Under the pieces are notes generated by a model that did not search any database, was not told the origin of the DNA, and worked only from the letters and a program-made list of their open reading frames with translations. The position numbers and the translations under genes are program-made. From CAYPNP01 sp964412195 (GTDB taxonomy: Bacteria > Acidobacteriota > JAAYUB01), in the NCBI GenBank assembly GCA_964412195.1, contig CAYPNP010000013.1, positions 62,001 through 126,000 on the forward strand: DNA of 64,000 nucleotides. The letters are read 5' to 3'. Within the stretch, counting starts at the first letter, position 1. Each line of letters starts with the position of its first letter. This document shows positions 44,301 through 53,847 of this stretch, piece by piece.

Positions 44301-44464
44301 GACGGGAACCTCTGGAGGTTCTTCACCTTACCCACAACGGAAAATCCGACTTATCCACAAATGTGGAAAAACTGTGAAAAAGAGCTTTTGTGGTAGGGAA
44401 CCCCTGACGTATTCGAAGTCCATATGAAAACACATTCCGGGACAGGTTTCAACGGACAAATCCG
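44301..44464. other. Candidate oriC/DnaA-box cluster upstream of dnaA
   Basis: Within 164 bases there is one perfect DnaA box, TTATCCACA (44351-44359), a one-mismatch box TTACCCACA (44328-44336), and inverted weaker forms TGTGGAAAA (44362-44370) and TGTGAAAAA (44374-44382). The rest is AT-rich relative to the surroundings. Position next to dnaA supports an origin or at least a DnaA-regulated promoter. Confidence 0.55.
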
Positions 44465-44905
44465 TCATTTTTCCGCACAGACTGTCAGTACGTTGCAGGG
44501 CGCCCGGTGGATGACTTCGTCCTCGACCGACGAGAAAAACAGCTTGGAAAAAAGGCTCTTGCGCCAGTTGCCCAGCACGATGAGGTCGATCGCGTGGTTC
44601 CGGGAGAACGCGACGATCTCGGCGGCGATGTCCTCGCCCCGCAGGACGTGGTAGGTGGCGGAAACGTCCGCGAGCAGTTCCGCCGGGGCGAACCGGGCGA
44701 CGCGGTCCTGGAGATCGGCGGTCGTGTGGGCGGGGGAGTGGATGGATCCAGCCACCATGCTGGGGGCCCCGGCCAGGGGATCGTCCACATGGAGGAAGAA
44801 CAGGCGCGCCTGGAACACGCGGGCGAATTGCACCGCCGCCTGGACGACTTCGTCGAAGGCGATATCGAACTCCACCGGGGCCAGGATGTTCTGGATCTGG
44901 ATCAT
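44465..44905 (-). CDS. Universal stress protein (UspA family), degenerate ATP motif
   Basis: The 146-residue protein has the Usp fold: NILAPVEFDIAFDEVVQAAV at the start, RLFFLHVDDP, and DLIVLGNWRKSLFSKLFFSSVEDEVI followed by APCNVLTV. The ATP-binding members carry G-x2-G-x9-G(S/T); here only the first Gly is kept and the others are Arg and Ser, so it belongs to the branch that probably does not bind ATP. It lies between dnaA and the hydrogenase regulator and ends in the candidate origin region. It may be linked to the hydrogenase locus by redox stress, but this is only proximity. Confidence 0.88.
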   Translation of the reverse strand: MIQIQNILAPVEFDIAFDEVVQAAVQFARVFQARLFFLHVDDPLAGAPSMVAGSIHSPAHTTADLQDRVARFAPAELLADVSATYHVLRGEDIAAEIVAFSRNHAIDLIVLGNWRKSLFSKLFFSSVEDEVIHRAPCNVLTVCAEK

Positions 44906-44983
44906 GAGACCTCCGTTTCCGGTGGGATCGCCGTTTGGCGGCCGCCATTGTACCCAATTTTGGGTCGGTCGGGAAGCGGCAAA

Positions 44984-46375
<1,392 letters not shown>

Positions 46376-46524
46376 GGGAGCCTCCGCAACAATTCGTGGC
46401 GGACAAGCAAGCCGCCGTCGGGCTCCGTCTGCGCCCCCTTCGAAAATCAGCGAGCGCAAACGACTCAAAATCAAAGAGTAAAAGAAGCGATTGCCGGATG
46501 AGCCCAAATACAAGATTGGGTGAA

Positions 46525-46578
46525 TGTCAGAGCTGTCAAAAACCCGGATGATTTTAAGCGGATTTGTCAGATCTGTCA
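46525..46578. promoter_or_regulatory. Two upstream activator sites for the sigma54 promoter
   Basis: TGTCAGAGCTGTCA (46525-46538) and TGTCAGATCTGTCA (46565-46578) differ at one base and start exactly 40 bases apart, about four helical turns. They lie roughly 130 and 90 bases before the -24 element, with an AT-rich stretch between, as expected for enhancer binding by an NtrC-type protein. Confidence 0.75.
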
Positions 46579-46665
46579 ATCAATTCCCAGTCCGGAAAGA
46601 TCATGAATATGTTTAAGTCAATTTAAATGAACAAGATAAAAGAATTCGAAGGAGGAGGTGGAGAT

Positions 46666-46680
46666 TGGCACCGGGGTTGC
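46666..46680 (+). promoter_or_regulatory. Sigma54 (-24/-12) promoter of the hydrogenase operon
   Basis: TGGCAC-N5-TTGC with the GG (46667-46668) and GC (46679-46680) separated by ten bases is a full consensus match. Transcription should begin near 46692, which puts the start codon at 46721 rather than the earlier in-frame ATG at 46658. Confidence 0.88.
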
Positions 46681-46720
46681 CATTCCATTGCCTCTGACAA
46701 ATTCTTCGGGAGAACGCGCT

Positions 46721-47215
46721 ATGACCCCCGCCATCCAAACCGAACCCCAAGCCATGAGCGAGATCCTGGGCAAGTATCCGCAGGGCGAACGCCGGTGGCT
46801 CATCCCCATCCTGCAGGACACCCAGGAACACTTCGGCTACCTGCCGGAGGAGGCCATCTGCCGCGTGTCGGACCACCTGCGGGTGCCGACCAGCAAGATC
46901 TACGGCGTGGCCACCTTCTACAACCAGTTCCGCCTCGTCGCCCCGGGCAAGTATGTGGTCCGCATTTGCCGCGGCACGGCCTGCCACGTCAAGGGGTCAG
47001 CCCTGCTCCTGGAAAAGCTGGTGCAGGAGCTGAAGATCCAGCCCGGGCAGACCACCCGTGACGGGCTGTTTTCCATCGAGACCGTGGCGTGCATCGGCGC
47101 CTGCAGCATCGCGCCGGTGGTCGCCGTCAACAACGAGTTCCACGGCCGGGTCGAACCCAAGGAGGTGCCCCGGATCCTGAGCCAATACCGCAAGCTGGAG
47201 GAGAAGAAATCATGA
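46721..47215 (+). CDS. hydC: NuoE-like [2Fe-2S] subunit of NAD-linked [FeFe]-hydrogenase (HydC)
   Basis: HydC passes electrons between the flavin subunit and the rest of the complex. The 164 residues have an N-terminal helical part (RRWLIPILQDTQEHFGYLPEEA, KIYGVATFYNQFRL) and a thioredoxin-like domain whose four ligands are the Cys in VRICRGTACHVKG and in VACIGACSIAPV. The ATG is preceded by GGGAG and follows the predicted sigma54 transcript start by about 30 bases. The stop overlaps the hydB start (ATGA). Confidence 0.93.
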   Translation: MTPAIQTEPQAMSEILGKYPQGERRWLIPILQDTQEHFGYLPEEAICRVSDHLRVPTSKIYGVATFYNQFRLVAPGKYVVRICRGTACHVKGSALLLEKLVQELKIQPGQTTRDGLFSIETVACIGACSIAPVVAVNNEFHGRVEPKEVPRILSQYRKLEEKKS

Positions 47216-49206
47216 GCGCCCCGCATTCGCCCTGCTGTACCCGCTGCACGCATTCTCCCCAGACACCCTGCCGTGACCTGATCCGCTGCCTGGTCGAAGG
47301 GCCCATCTGCCATGACGATGCGGCCTGCCGGGAAAAAATCCAGCAGCGCCTGGAGCGCCTCCGCCGGCTGCAGGTGACCCGCCCGGCGATCCTGGTGGGC
47401 ATGGGCACCTGCGGCCTGGCCGCCGGCGCCGGCGCGGTGTTCGCCGAGCTGGCCTCCCGGATCCACCAGGGCAAGCTGGACGCGGAGCTGGTGGCCATCG
47501 GCTGCATCGGTTTCTGCGAGCGCGAGCCGCTGGTGGACATCCGCCGCCCGGGCTGGAACCGGGTGCTCCTGGACCACGTCCAGAAGAGCGACGTCGAGGC
47601 GGTCCTGGAGCTGGCCGCGGGCCGGCGCGACGACTACCCAAACGTCCTCTGCCAGTTCGACGACGCGCCGGGCCTCCGCCGCTGGGAAGGCGTGCCGGCC
47701 TACGCCGAGGTGCCCTTCTTCGCCAAGCAGGTGAAAGTCGTCCTGGAAAACTGCGGCCACATTGACCCGTCCTCCATCGACGAGTACATCGCCCGCGGCG
47801 GCTACAGCGCGCTCGAGAAGGTGTTCCAGGGCATCCCGCCGGAGACGGTGGTGGAGGAAGTGCTCCGCTCCGGCCTGCGCGGCCGCGGCGGCGGCGGGTT
47901 CCCCACCGGCAAGAAGTGGCAGTTCGCCCGGCAGGCCAAGGGGGACAAGAAGTACCTGGTCTGCAACGCCGACGAAGGCGACCCCGGCGCCTTCATGGAC
48001 CGCAGCGTCCTGGAGAGCGACCCGCACCGGATCCTCGAGGGGATGGTCCTCGGCGGTTACGCCATCGGCGCCGACGAGGGCTACATCTACTGCCGGGCCG
48101 AGTACCCCCTGGCCATCGAGCGGCTCCACCAGGCCATCGCCCAGGCGGAGGCCTACGGACTGCTCGGGAAAAACATCCTCGACAGCGGCTTCAATTTCGA
48201 GCTTCACATCAAGAAAGGGGCCGGCGCCTTCGTCTGCGGCGAGGAGACGGCCCTGCTCGCCTCCATCGAGGGGAAGCGCGGCATGCCCCGGCCGCGGCCT
48301 CCCTTTCCGGCCCAGAGCGGACTCTTCGGCAAGCCGACCGTGATCAACAACGTCGAGACCTTCGCCAACGTGCCGGCGATCCTGCGGCGGGGTGCCGACT
48401 GGTACGCGTCCCTCGGCGTGGGCAATTCCCGCGGGACCAAGGTCTTCGCCGTCACCGGCAAGATCCGCAACACCGGCCTGGTGGAAGTCCCCATGGGCCT
48501 GCCCCTGCGGGAGGTGATCTTTGACATCGCCGGCGGAATCCCCAACGGCAAGAAGTTCAAGGCCGTCCAGATCGGCGGCCCGTCGGGCGGGTGCATTCCG
48601 ACCGAGCACCTGGACATCCCCATCGACTATGAGTCACTCAAGACCGTCGGGGCGATGATGGGCTCGGGCGGGCTGGTGGTCATGGATGAGGACACGTGCA
48701 TGGTGGACGTGGCCCGCTTCTTCATGGACTTCATCCGCAAGGAGTCCTGCGGCAAGTGCATCCCCTGCCGCGAGGGCACCACCCGCCTCTACGAGATCCT
48801 GGACCTGATCGTGAAGCCCTACCGGGCCACCAGCTCCAACGACGACCTGAAGCGCTTCAAGGGCATCATCGCGATGGAGAAGCTGGCCGACTCCATCCGG
48901 TCGACCTCCCTCTGCGGGCTGGGCATGACCGCGCCGAATCCCGTGCTGAGCACCCTGCGGTTCTTCCGGAACGAATACGAGGCGCACATCTACGACCGGC
49001 ACTGCCCCGCCAAGGCCTGCCAGGGGCTGCTGACCTACCGGATCGACACGGAAGCCTGCACCGGCTGCACCGTCTGCGCCCTGAAGTGTCCCGTCCAGGC
49101 CATCGTGGGCGAAAAGAAGCAGGCCCACTACGTGCTGGACGATAAGTGCGTGCGCTGCGACACCTGCCGCCAGGTCTGCCGCTTCGGTGCCGTGCACTGC
49201 GAATGA
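47212..49206 (+). CDS. hydB: NuoF-like NADH-binding flavoprotein subunit (HydB)
   Basis: HydB carries FMN and the NAD(H) site. The 664 residues show four parts. The N-terminus has an extra Cys-rich stretch (PCCTRCTHSPQTPC) and a thioredoxin-like [2Fe-2S] region (GMGTCGLAAGAG, AIGCIGFCERE). The NADH/FMN domain has LRGRGGGGFPTGKKW near 222 and GAGAFVCGEETALLASIEG. A [4Fe-4S] site is at ESCGKCIPCREGT near 512. Two C-terminal ferredoxin clusters follow (CTGCTVCALKCP near 616 and CVRCDTCRQVCR near 646). This is the layout of electron-bifurcating HydB and of HndC. Whether it bifurcates (needs ferredoxin) is not decided by sequence alone. Confidence 0.95.
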   Translation: MSAPHSPCCTRCTHSPQTPCRDLIRCLVEGPICHDDAACREKIQQRLERLRRLQVTRPAILVGMGTCGLAAGAGAVFAELASRIHQGKLDAELVAIGCIGFCEREPLVDIRRPGWNRVLLDHVQKSDVEAVLELAAGRRDDYPNVLCQFDDAPGLRRWEGVPAYAEVPFFAKQVKVVLENCGHIDPSSIDEYIARGGYSALEKVFQGIPPETVVEEVLRSGLRGRGGGGFPTGKKWQFARQAKGDKKYLVCNADEGDPGAFMDRSVLESDPHRILEGMVLGGYAIGADEGYIYCRAEYPLAIERLHQAIAQAEAYGLLGKNILDSGFNFELHIKKGAGAFVCGEETALLASIEGKRGMPRPRPPFPAQSGLFGKPTVINNVETFANVPAILRRGADWYASLGVGNSRGTKVFAVTGKIRNTGLVEVPMGLPLREVIFDIAGGIPNGKKFKAVQIGGPSGGCIPTEHLDIPIDYESLKTVGAMMGSGGLVVMDEDTCMVDVARFFMDFIRKESCGKCIPCREGTTRLYEILDLIVKPYRATSSNDDLKRFKGIIAMEKLADSIRSTSLCGLGMTAPNPVLSTLRFFRNEYEAHIYDRHCPAKACQGLLTYRIDTEACTGCTVCALKCPVQAIVGEKKQAHYVLDDKCVRCDTCRQVCRFGAVHCE

Positions 49207-49223
49207 GGAAGGGAGAGAGAGCC

Positions 49224-50957
49224 ATGGAAACCCAGACCGTCACCCTGAAGATCAATGACCGGCCCGTGACCGTGCCGAAGGGGAGCACCCTGCTGCAGGC
49301 GGCCCGCGAGGCCGGCGTGCGCATCCCGACGCTGTGCCACGTGGAGGGCCTCTCCCCCACCGGGGCCTGCCGGATCTGCGTGGTGGAGGTGGCCGGCACC
49401 GGCCGCCTCCTGCCGTCCTGCGCCTATCCCGCCGAGGAGGGCATGAACATCGACACGCGCAGCGCCACCGTGCGGCGCGCCCGCAAGACCGTCGTCGAGC
49501 TGCTGCTGGCCAACCACCGCCAGGACTGCCTCTACTGCGTCAAGAACCTGCAGTGCGAGTTGCAGGCGCTGGCGGCCGAGTACGGCGTGCGCGAGAAGCG
49601 GTTCGAGGGCCGGATCCGCACCTACCACCAGGACCTGTCCAGCCCGGCGCTGGAGCGCGACCCCGAGAAGTGCATCCTCTGCGGCCGCTGCGTGCGGGTC
49701 TGCGAGGAGATCCAGCAGGTCGGCGCCATCGACTTCACCCGCCGCGGCTTCGACACCATGGTCCTGCCGGCCTTCAACCGGGACCTGAGCCTGTCCCCCT
49801 GCACCTACTGCGGCCAGTGCATCCTCGAGTGCCCCACCGGCGCGCTGCGGGAGAAGAGCCACCTCAAGCAGGTCTGGAACGCCCTCAACGATCCGGAGAT
49901 GTACGTCGTGGCCCAGGTGGCGCCGGCCATCCGCGTGGCGCTGGGCGAGGAGTTCGGCCTGCCCGCCGGCGCGGTGGTCACCGGCCGGATCCCGGCGGCG
50001 CTGCACCGGCTGGGCTTCCGGCGGGCGTTCGACACGAACCTGGCGGCCGACCTGACGATCATGGAGGAGGCCTCCGAGCTGATCCACCGCCTCACCCACG
50101 GGGAGCCGCTGCCGCTGCTGACCTCTTGCTCGCCGGGCTGGGTCAAGTACATCGAGCATTTCTACCCCGAGCTGCTGCCCAACGTCTCCACCTGCAAATC
50201 GCCGCACATGATGCTGGGCGCCCTGGTCAAGAGCTACTTCGCCCGGAAGGAGGCGCTCGATCCGGCCAAGGTCTTCGTCGTGTCCATCATGCCCTGCACC
50301 GCCAAGAAGTACGAGGCGCAGCGGCCGGAAATGGCCTCGGCGGAAGGCTGGCGCGATGTGGATGCCGTCCTGACGACCCGGGAGTTCGCCCGTATGATCC
50401 GGACGGCGGGCATCGACTTCGGCCGGCTGGGAGACGTTCCCTTCGACGAGCCGCTGGGCATCGCCACCGGCGCGGGGGACATCTTCGGCACGTCCGGCGG
50501 CGTCATGGAGGCGGCGCTCCGGTCCGCCCACTTCCTGCTGACCGGCAAGGAAGACACCCGGGTGGATTTCGAGCAGGTCCGCGGAATGGCCGGCGTGAAG
50601 GAGGCTTCCGTGGAGCTGGCCGGCACCACACTGCGGGTGGCGGCGGTGAGCGGGCTCAAGAACGCCGGCGCCGTCCTGGAGCAGATCCGGACGGGCGCCG
50701 CGCCCTACCACTTCGTCGAAATCATGTGCTGCCCGGGCGGCTGCATCAACGGCGGCGGCCAGCCGCTGCCGAGATCCCGCGAGATCCTGCAGGCCCGGGC
50801 CAACGCCATCTACGAAATCGACCGGGAGAAGCCGGCGCGCTGCTCGCACCAAAACACCGGGGTGCAGAAGCTGTACGAGGAGTTCCTGGAGAAACCCCAC
50901 AGCGAGACCGCGCACCGGCTGCTCCACACCCATTACACGGAACGGACCCAGTATTGA
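49224..50957 (+). CDS. hydA: Catalytic subunit of [FeFe]-hydrogenase, group A (HydA/HndD-like)
   Basis: HydA interconverts H2 and protons at the H-cluster. The 577 residues contain an N-terminal [2Fe-2S] domain (LCHVEGLSPTGACRICVVEV), a His-ligated [4Fe-4S] site (HRQDCLYCVKNLQC), two ferredoxin clusters (CILCGRCVRVCEE, CTYCGQCILECPTG) and the three H-cluster motifs. L1 is TSCSPGW near 301, L2 is MPCTAKKYEAQR near 356, and L3 is EIMCCPGGCINGGGQP near 502. The small-subunit-like tail is fused at the end. L1 has Ser just before Pro where the best-studied enzymes have Cys. The form agrees with my memory of HndD-type enzymes. The gene starts 17 bases after hydB. Confidence 0.96.
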   Translation: METQTVTLKINDRPVTVPKGSTLLQAAREAGVRIPTLCHVEGLSPTGACRICVVEVAGTGRLLPSCAYPAEEGMNIDTRSATVRRARKTVVELLLANHRQDCLYCVKNLQCELQALAAEYGVREKRFEGRIRTYHQDLSSPALERDPEKCILCGRCVRVCEEIQQVGAIDFTRRGFDTMVLPAFNRDLSLSPCTYCGQCILECPTGALREKSHLKQVWNALNDPEMYVVAQVAPAIRVALGEEFGLPAGAVVTGRIPAALHRLGFRRAFDTNLAADLTIMEEASELIHRLTHGEPLPLLTSCSPGWVKYIEHFYPELLPNVSTCKSPHMMLGALVKSYFARKEALDPAKVFVVSIMPCTAKKYEAQRPEMASAEGWRDVDAVLTTREFARMIRTAGIDFGRLGDVPFDEPLGIATGAGDIFGTSGGVMEAALRSAHFLLTGKEDTRVDFEQVRGMAGVKEASVELAGTTLRVAAVSGLKNAGAVLEQIRTGAAPYHFVEIMCCPGGCINGGGQPLPRSREILQARANAIYEIDREKPARCSHQNTGVQKLYEEFLEKPHSETAHRLLHTHYTERTQY

Positions 50958-50973
50958 CGGGAGAGAATCTGCG

Positions 50974-53007
50974 ATGAGTGCGGGAGCCTTACAACTGGGC
51001 GTGATCGAGACCATCCCTGAGAGGTGCCGGCGCTGCTACAGCTGCGTCCGGGAATGCCCGGTCAAGGCCATCAAGGTGGAGAACGGCCAGGCCCGCGTGA
51101 TCGCGGAGCGCTGCATCGGTTGCGGCAACTGCTACCGCATCTGCTCCCAGAACGCCAAGAAGGTGCTGGACGGCAAGGCGGGGACCCGCCGTCTGCTGGC
51201 CGAGCCGGGCCGGCTGAAGGTGGCCCTGCTCGCGCCGTCCTTCCCCGCGGCCTTCATGGAGCTGCAACCGGAGCGCCTCATCGGCGCGATCCGGCGGCTC
51301 GGGTTCGACCGGGTCTGCGAAGTGGCCTTCGGCGCCGACCTCAACTCCCACGTGTACCACGAACTGCGCGACGCCCCGCCCCAGAAGCCCATCATCACCA
51401 CGGCCTGCCCGGCCATCGTCTACTTCGTCCAGAAATACGCTCCCGAGCTTATCCAGCACCTGGCCCCCGTGGTCTCGCCCATGGCGGTCATGTCCCAGGT
51501 GGTGCGCCAATTGTACGGTGCCGGGTCCGGGGTCGTGTTCATCGGCCCGTGCATCGGGAAGAAAATGGAAGCCCGGGACCCGCTCTCCGGCAGCGCGGTC
51601 GACGAGGTGCTCACCTTCCAGGAGCTGGTGCAGCTCCTCGCGGAGGCGGGCATCGATCCGGCCGCCGCCGGACCTTCGGAATTCGATCCCCCGCAGGCGG
51701 GGCTGGGCCAGCTCTTCCCCGTCTCGGCCGGCCTGCTCAAGAGCGCCGACATCCGGGAGGCGCCCCTCGACACCAGCATCATCTCCACGAACGGCCGTCG
51801 CCGCTGCATGTGGGTGCTGACCGATTTCAACAAGGAACACTTCTCCGCCGAATTCATCGACCTGCTGATGTGCGAGGGGTGCGTCAACGGACCGGCCATG
51901 GCCAACGGCCCCGGCCTGTACCGCCGCAAGGAGCACGTGGTCCGCTACGCCCGCTCCCGCGTCCTCCAGGCCGACCTCGACACGTGGCGGGCCTCCGTGG
52001 ACGAGTGGCTGGCCAGGGTGGACCAGACGCGCCGCTACGAGGCCGATCCGTGCCCCCGGCTGACGCCGCCGCCCGAGGAGCTGGCTCGCGTCCTGCGCCA
52101 GATGGGCAAGGAAAAGCCCGAAGACGAACTCAACTGCGGCGCCTGCGGCTACAACACCTGCCGCGAGAAGGCGGTGGCGGTGTGCATGGGGCTGGCCGAG
52201 GTGGAGATGTGCCTCCCCTTCCTGATCGACAAGCTGGAATTCACCTGCCGGCAACTCCAGGACACCAACAGCTTGCTCCAGGACGCCCAGGCAAGCCTGA
52301 TCCAGTCGGAGAAGCTGGCCTCCATGGGCCAGCTGGCCGCGGGCGTGGCCCACGAGATCAACAACCCGCTGGGCTCCATCCTGATGTTCGCCCACCTGCT
52401 GCTGGAGAGCTTGGGCGAGCAGCCGCAGCACCGCGAGGACCTGGAGCTGATCGTCCGGGAGGCCCACCGTTGCAAAAGCATCGTGTCGGGGCTGCTCAAC
52501 TTCGCCCGGCAGAACCGGGTGCAGGTGCGGGAGACCGATGTGGCCGAGTTGCTGGAGGCCGTCGTCCGGGAGAAGGAGCAGGACCCGCGGATGACCCACG
52601 TGAGGTTCGAGCTGGCCGTCCGGCCCGAGACGGGCAGCGCCTGGCTCGACCCGGACCAGTTCCGGCAGGTCCTGGACAACCTGATCCACAACGCTGCGGA
52701 GGCGATGGACGGGAACGGCCGGATCACCCTGCGGGCGTGGCGCCCGGACGGCAACGGCACGGTCATGTTCGAGGTGGAGGACACTGGCTGCGGGATCGCC
52801 GAGGAGAACCTGGGCCGCGTATTCACCCCCTTCTTCACGACGAAAAAGCTGGGCAAGGGCACGGGCCTGGGCCTGGCCATCGTGTACGGCATCATCAAGA
52901 TGCACCAGGGAAACATCGAAGTCAAAAGCCGCGTCGGCCAGGGGACGGCGTTCCGGATCAGCCTGCCGGACCACCCGCCCGTGACCGCCGAGGCGCACTG
53001 GCTTTGA
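50974..53007 (+). CDS. hydS: Sensory [FeFe]-hydrogenase fused to a histidine kinase (HydS-like, group C type)
   Basis: The 677 residues join two [4Fe-4S] ferredoxin sites (CRRCYSCVRECP, CIGCGNCYRICS), a reduced H-cluster domain, a further four-Cys cluster module (CGACGYNTCREKAVAVC near 388), and a full histidine kinase. The kinase has VAHEINNPLGSILMF with the His near 460, then DNLIHNAAEAMDGNG, DTGCGIAEEN and GKGTGLGLAIVYGI. The H-cluster motifs are TTACPAIVYF, IGPCIGKKMEA and LLMCEGCVNGP: all four cluster Cys remain, but the proton-relay Cys of L1 is Ala, as reported for sensory enzymes. It therefore probably senses H2 or redox state rather than turning it over. It has no membrane segment. 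It lies 16 bases after hydA. Confidence 0.93.
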   Translation: MSAGALQLGVIETIPERCRRCYSCVRECPVKAIKVENGQARVIAERCIGCGNCYRICSQNAKKVLDGKAGTRRLLAEPGRLKVALLAPSFPAAFMELQPERLIGAIRRLGFDRVCEVAFGADLNSHVYHELRDAPPQKPIITTACPAIVYFVQKYAPELIQHLAPVVSPMAVMSQVVRQLYGAGSGVVFIGPCIGKKMEARDPLSGSAVDEVLTFQELVQLLAEAGIDPAAAGPSEFDPPQAGLGQLFPVSAGLLKSADIREAPLDTSIISTNGRRRCMWVLTDFNKEHFSAEFIDLLMCEGCVNGPAMANGPGLYRRKEHVVRYARSRVLQADLDTWRASVDEWLARVDQTRRYEADPCPRLTPPPEELARVLRQMGKEKPEDELNCGACGYNTCREKAVAVCMGLAEVEMCLPFLIDKLEFTCRQLQDTNSLLQDAQASLIQSEKLASMGQLAAGVAHEINNPLGSILMFAHLLLESLGEQPQHREDLELIVREAHRCKSIVSGLLNFARQNRVQVRETDVAELLEAVVREKEQDPRMTHVRFELAVRPETGSAWLDPDQFRQVLDNLIHNAAEAMDGNGRITLRAWRPDGNGTVMFEVEDTGCGIAEENLGRVFTPFFTTKKLGKGTGLGLAIVYGIIKMHQGNIEVKSRVGQGTAFRISLPDHPPVTAEAHWL

Positions 53008-53022
53008 ACGAGAGAGGTGTTT

Positions 53023-53439
53023 ATGGCACGCATTCTGGTGGTGGACGACGACCCGGACTTCCAGTCCATGCTGGCCATGGTGCTGGAGTCGGCCGGCTAC
53101 GAGGTGGACATGGCCTTCGACGGCAAGCAGGCCCTGGCCCGGATGCGCCAGCTCCGGCCCGACCTGGTCATCCTGGACGTGATGATGACCACCGACACGG
53201 AGGGTTTCGGGGTGGCCCGGTCCATCCGGGCCGAACCCGCGCTGGCGGGCCTCCCCATCATCATGCTGACCTCCATCCATGAAGAGAAGAAACTGACCTA
53301 CCGCCTGGAGCCCGACCCGACCTGGCTGCCCGTGGACCGCTTCCTGGACAAGCCGGTCAAGCCGGCCCTGCTGCTGGCGGCGGTGACCGCGGCGCTGGCC
53401 GGCGCCCGCCTCGACCGAGACAAAGGAGACGCGCAATGA
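53023..53439 (+). CDS. Single-domain response regulator
   Basis: This 138-residue protein is a lone receiver: RILVVDDDPDFQSMLAMV (acidic pair), LVILDVMMTTDTEGFG (phosphoacceptor Asp near 52), IIMLTSIHEEKK and FLDKPVKPALLL. There is no output domain, so it works as a phosphate shuttle or by binding a partner. It follows the sensory hydrogenase by 15 bases and its stop overlaps the next receiver. The family includes receivers with an insertion between the loops, as here (the PDPTWLPVDR stretch). Confidence 0.92.
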   Translation: MARILVVDDDPDFQSMLAMVLESAGYEVDMAFDGKQALARMRQLRPDLVILDVMMTTDTEGFGVARSIRAEPALAGLPIIMLTSIHEEKKLTYRLEPDPTWLPVDRFLDKPVKPALLLAAVTAALAGARLDRDKGDAQ

Positions 53440-53834
53440 ACAAGACCATTCTGATCATCGACGACGACGCCGATTTCGTGGACATCCACCGGGCCGTGCT
53501 GGAGTCGCACGGGTACAACGTCCGGCACGCCTTCACCGGCAAGGAGGGGCTGGCCCTGGCCCTGGCCGCGCCGCCGGACCTGATCCTGCTGGACCTGATG
53601 ATCGAGCACGCCGACACCGGCTTCACGGTGGCCAAGAAGCTCAAGGCCAACGCCGCCACCAGGGGAGTGCCGCTGCTGATGCTGTCGGGGGTGAGCCGGG
53701 AGACCGGCATGAAGTTCGACCTGGACTCCGCCGAGGACCGCGCCTGGATCAAGGCGGACCTGTTCCTGAACAAGCCCATCCGCTCCGAGGAGCTGGTGGA
53801 GAAAGTGGCGGCGCTGCTGGGGGAGCGGCACTGA
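53436..53834 (+). CDS. Second single-domain response regulator
   Basis: The 132-residue receiver has ILIIDDDADFVDIHRAV, LILLDLMIEHADTGF with the Asp near 53, LLMLSGVSRETGM and ADLFLNKPIRSEEL. Like its neighbour it carries a long insertion before the conserved Lys and has no output domain. The two are related enough to be old duplicates. Its ATG overlaps the previous stop by four bases and the next gene begins 13 bases after its stop. Confidence 0.92.
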   Translation: MNKTILIIDDDADFVDIHRAVLESHGYNVRHAFTGKEGLALALAAPPDLILLDLMIEHADTGFTVAKKLKANAATRGVPLLMLSGVSRETGMKFDLDSAEDRAWIKADLFLNKPIRSEELVEKVAALLGERH

Positions 53835-53847
53835 CAAGGAGGCGGCC

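Noticed and set aside
46658..46720. Earlier in-frame ATG for hydC at 46658
   Set aside because: It lies upstream of and inside the sigma54 promoter, so it would not be on the transcript.
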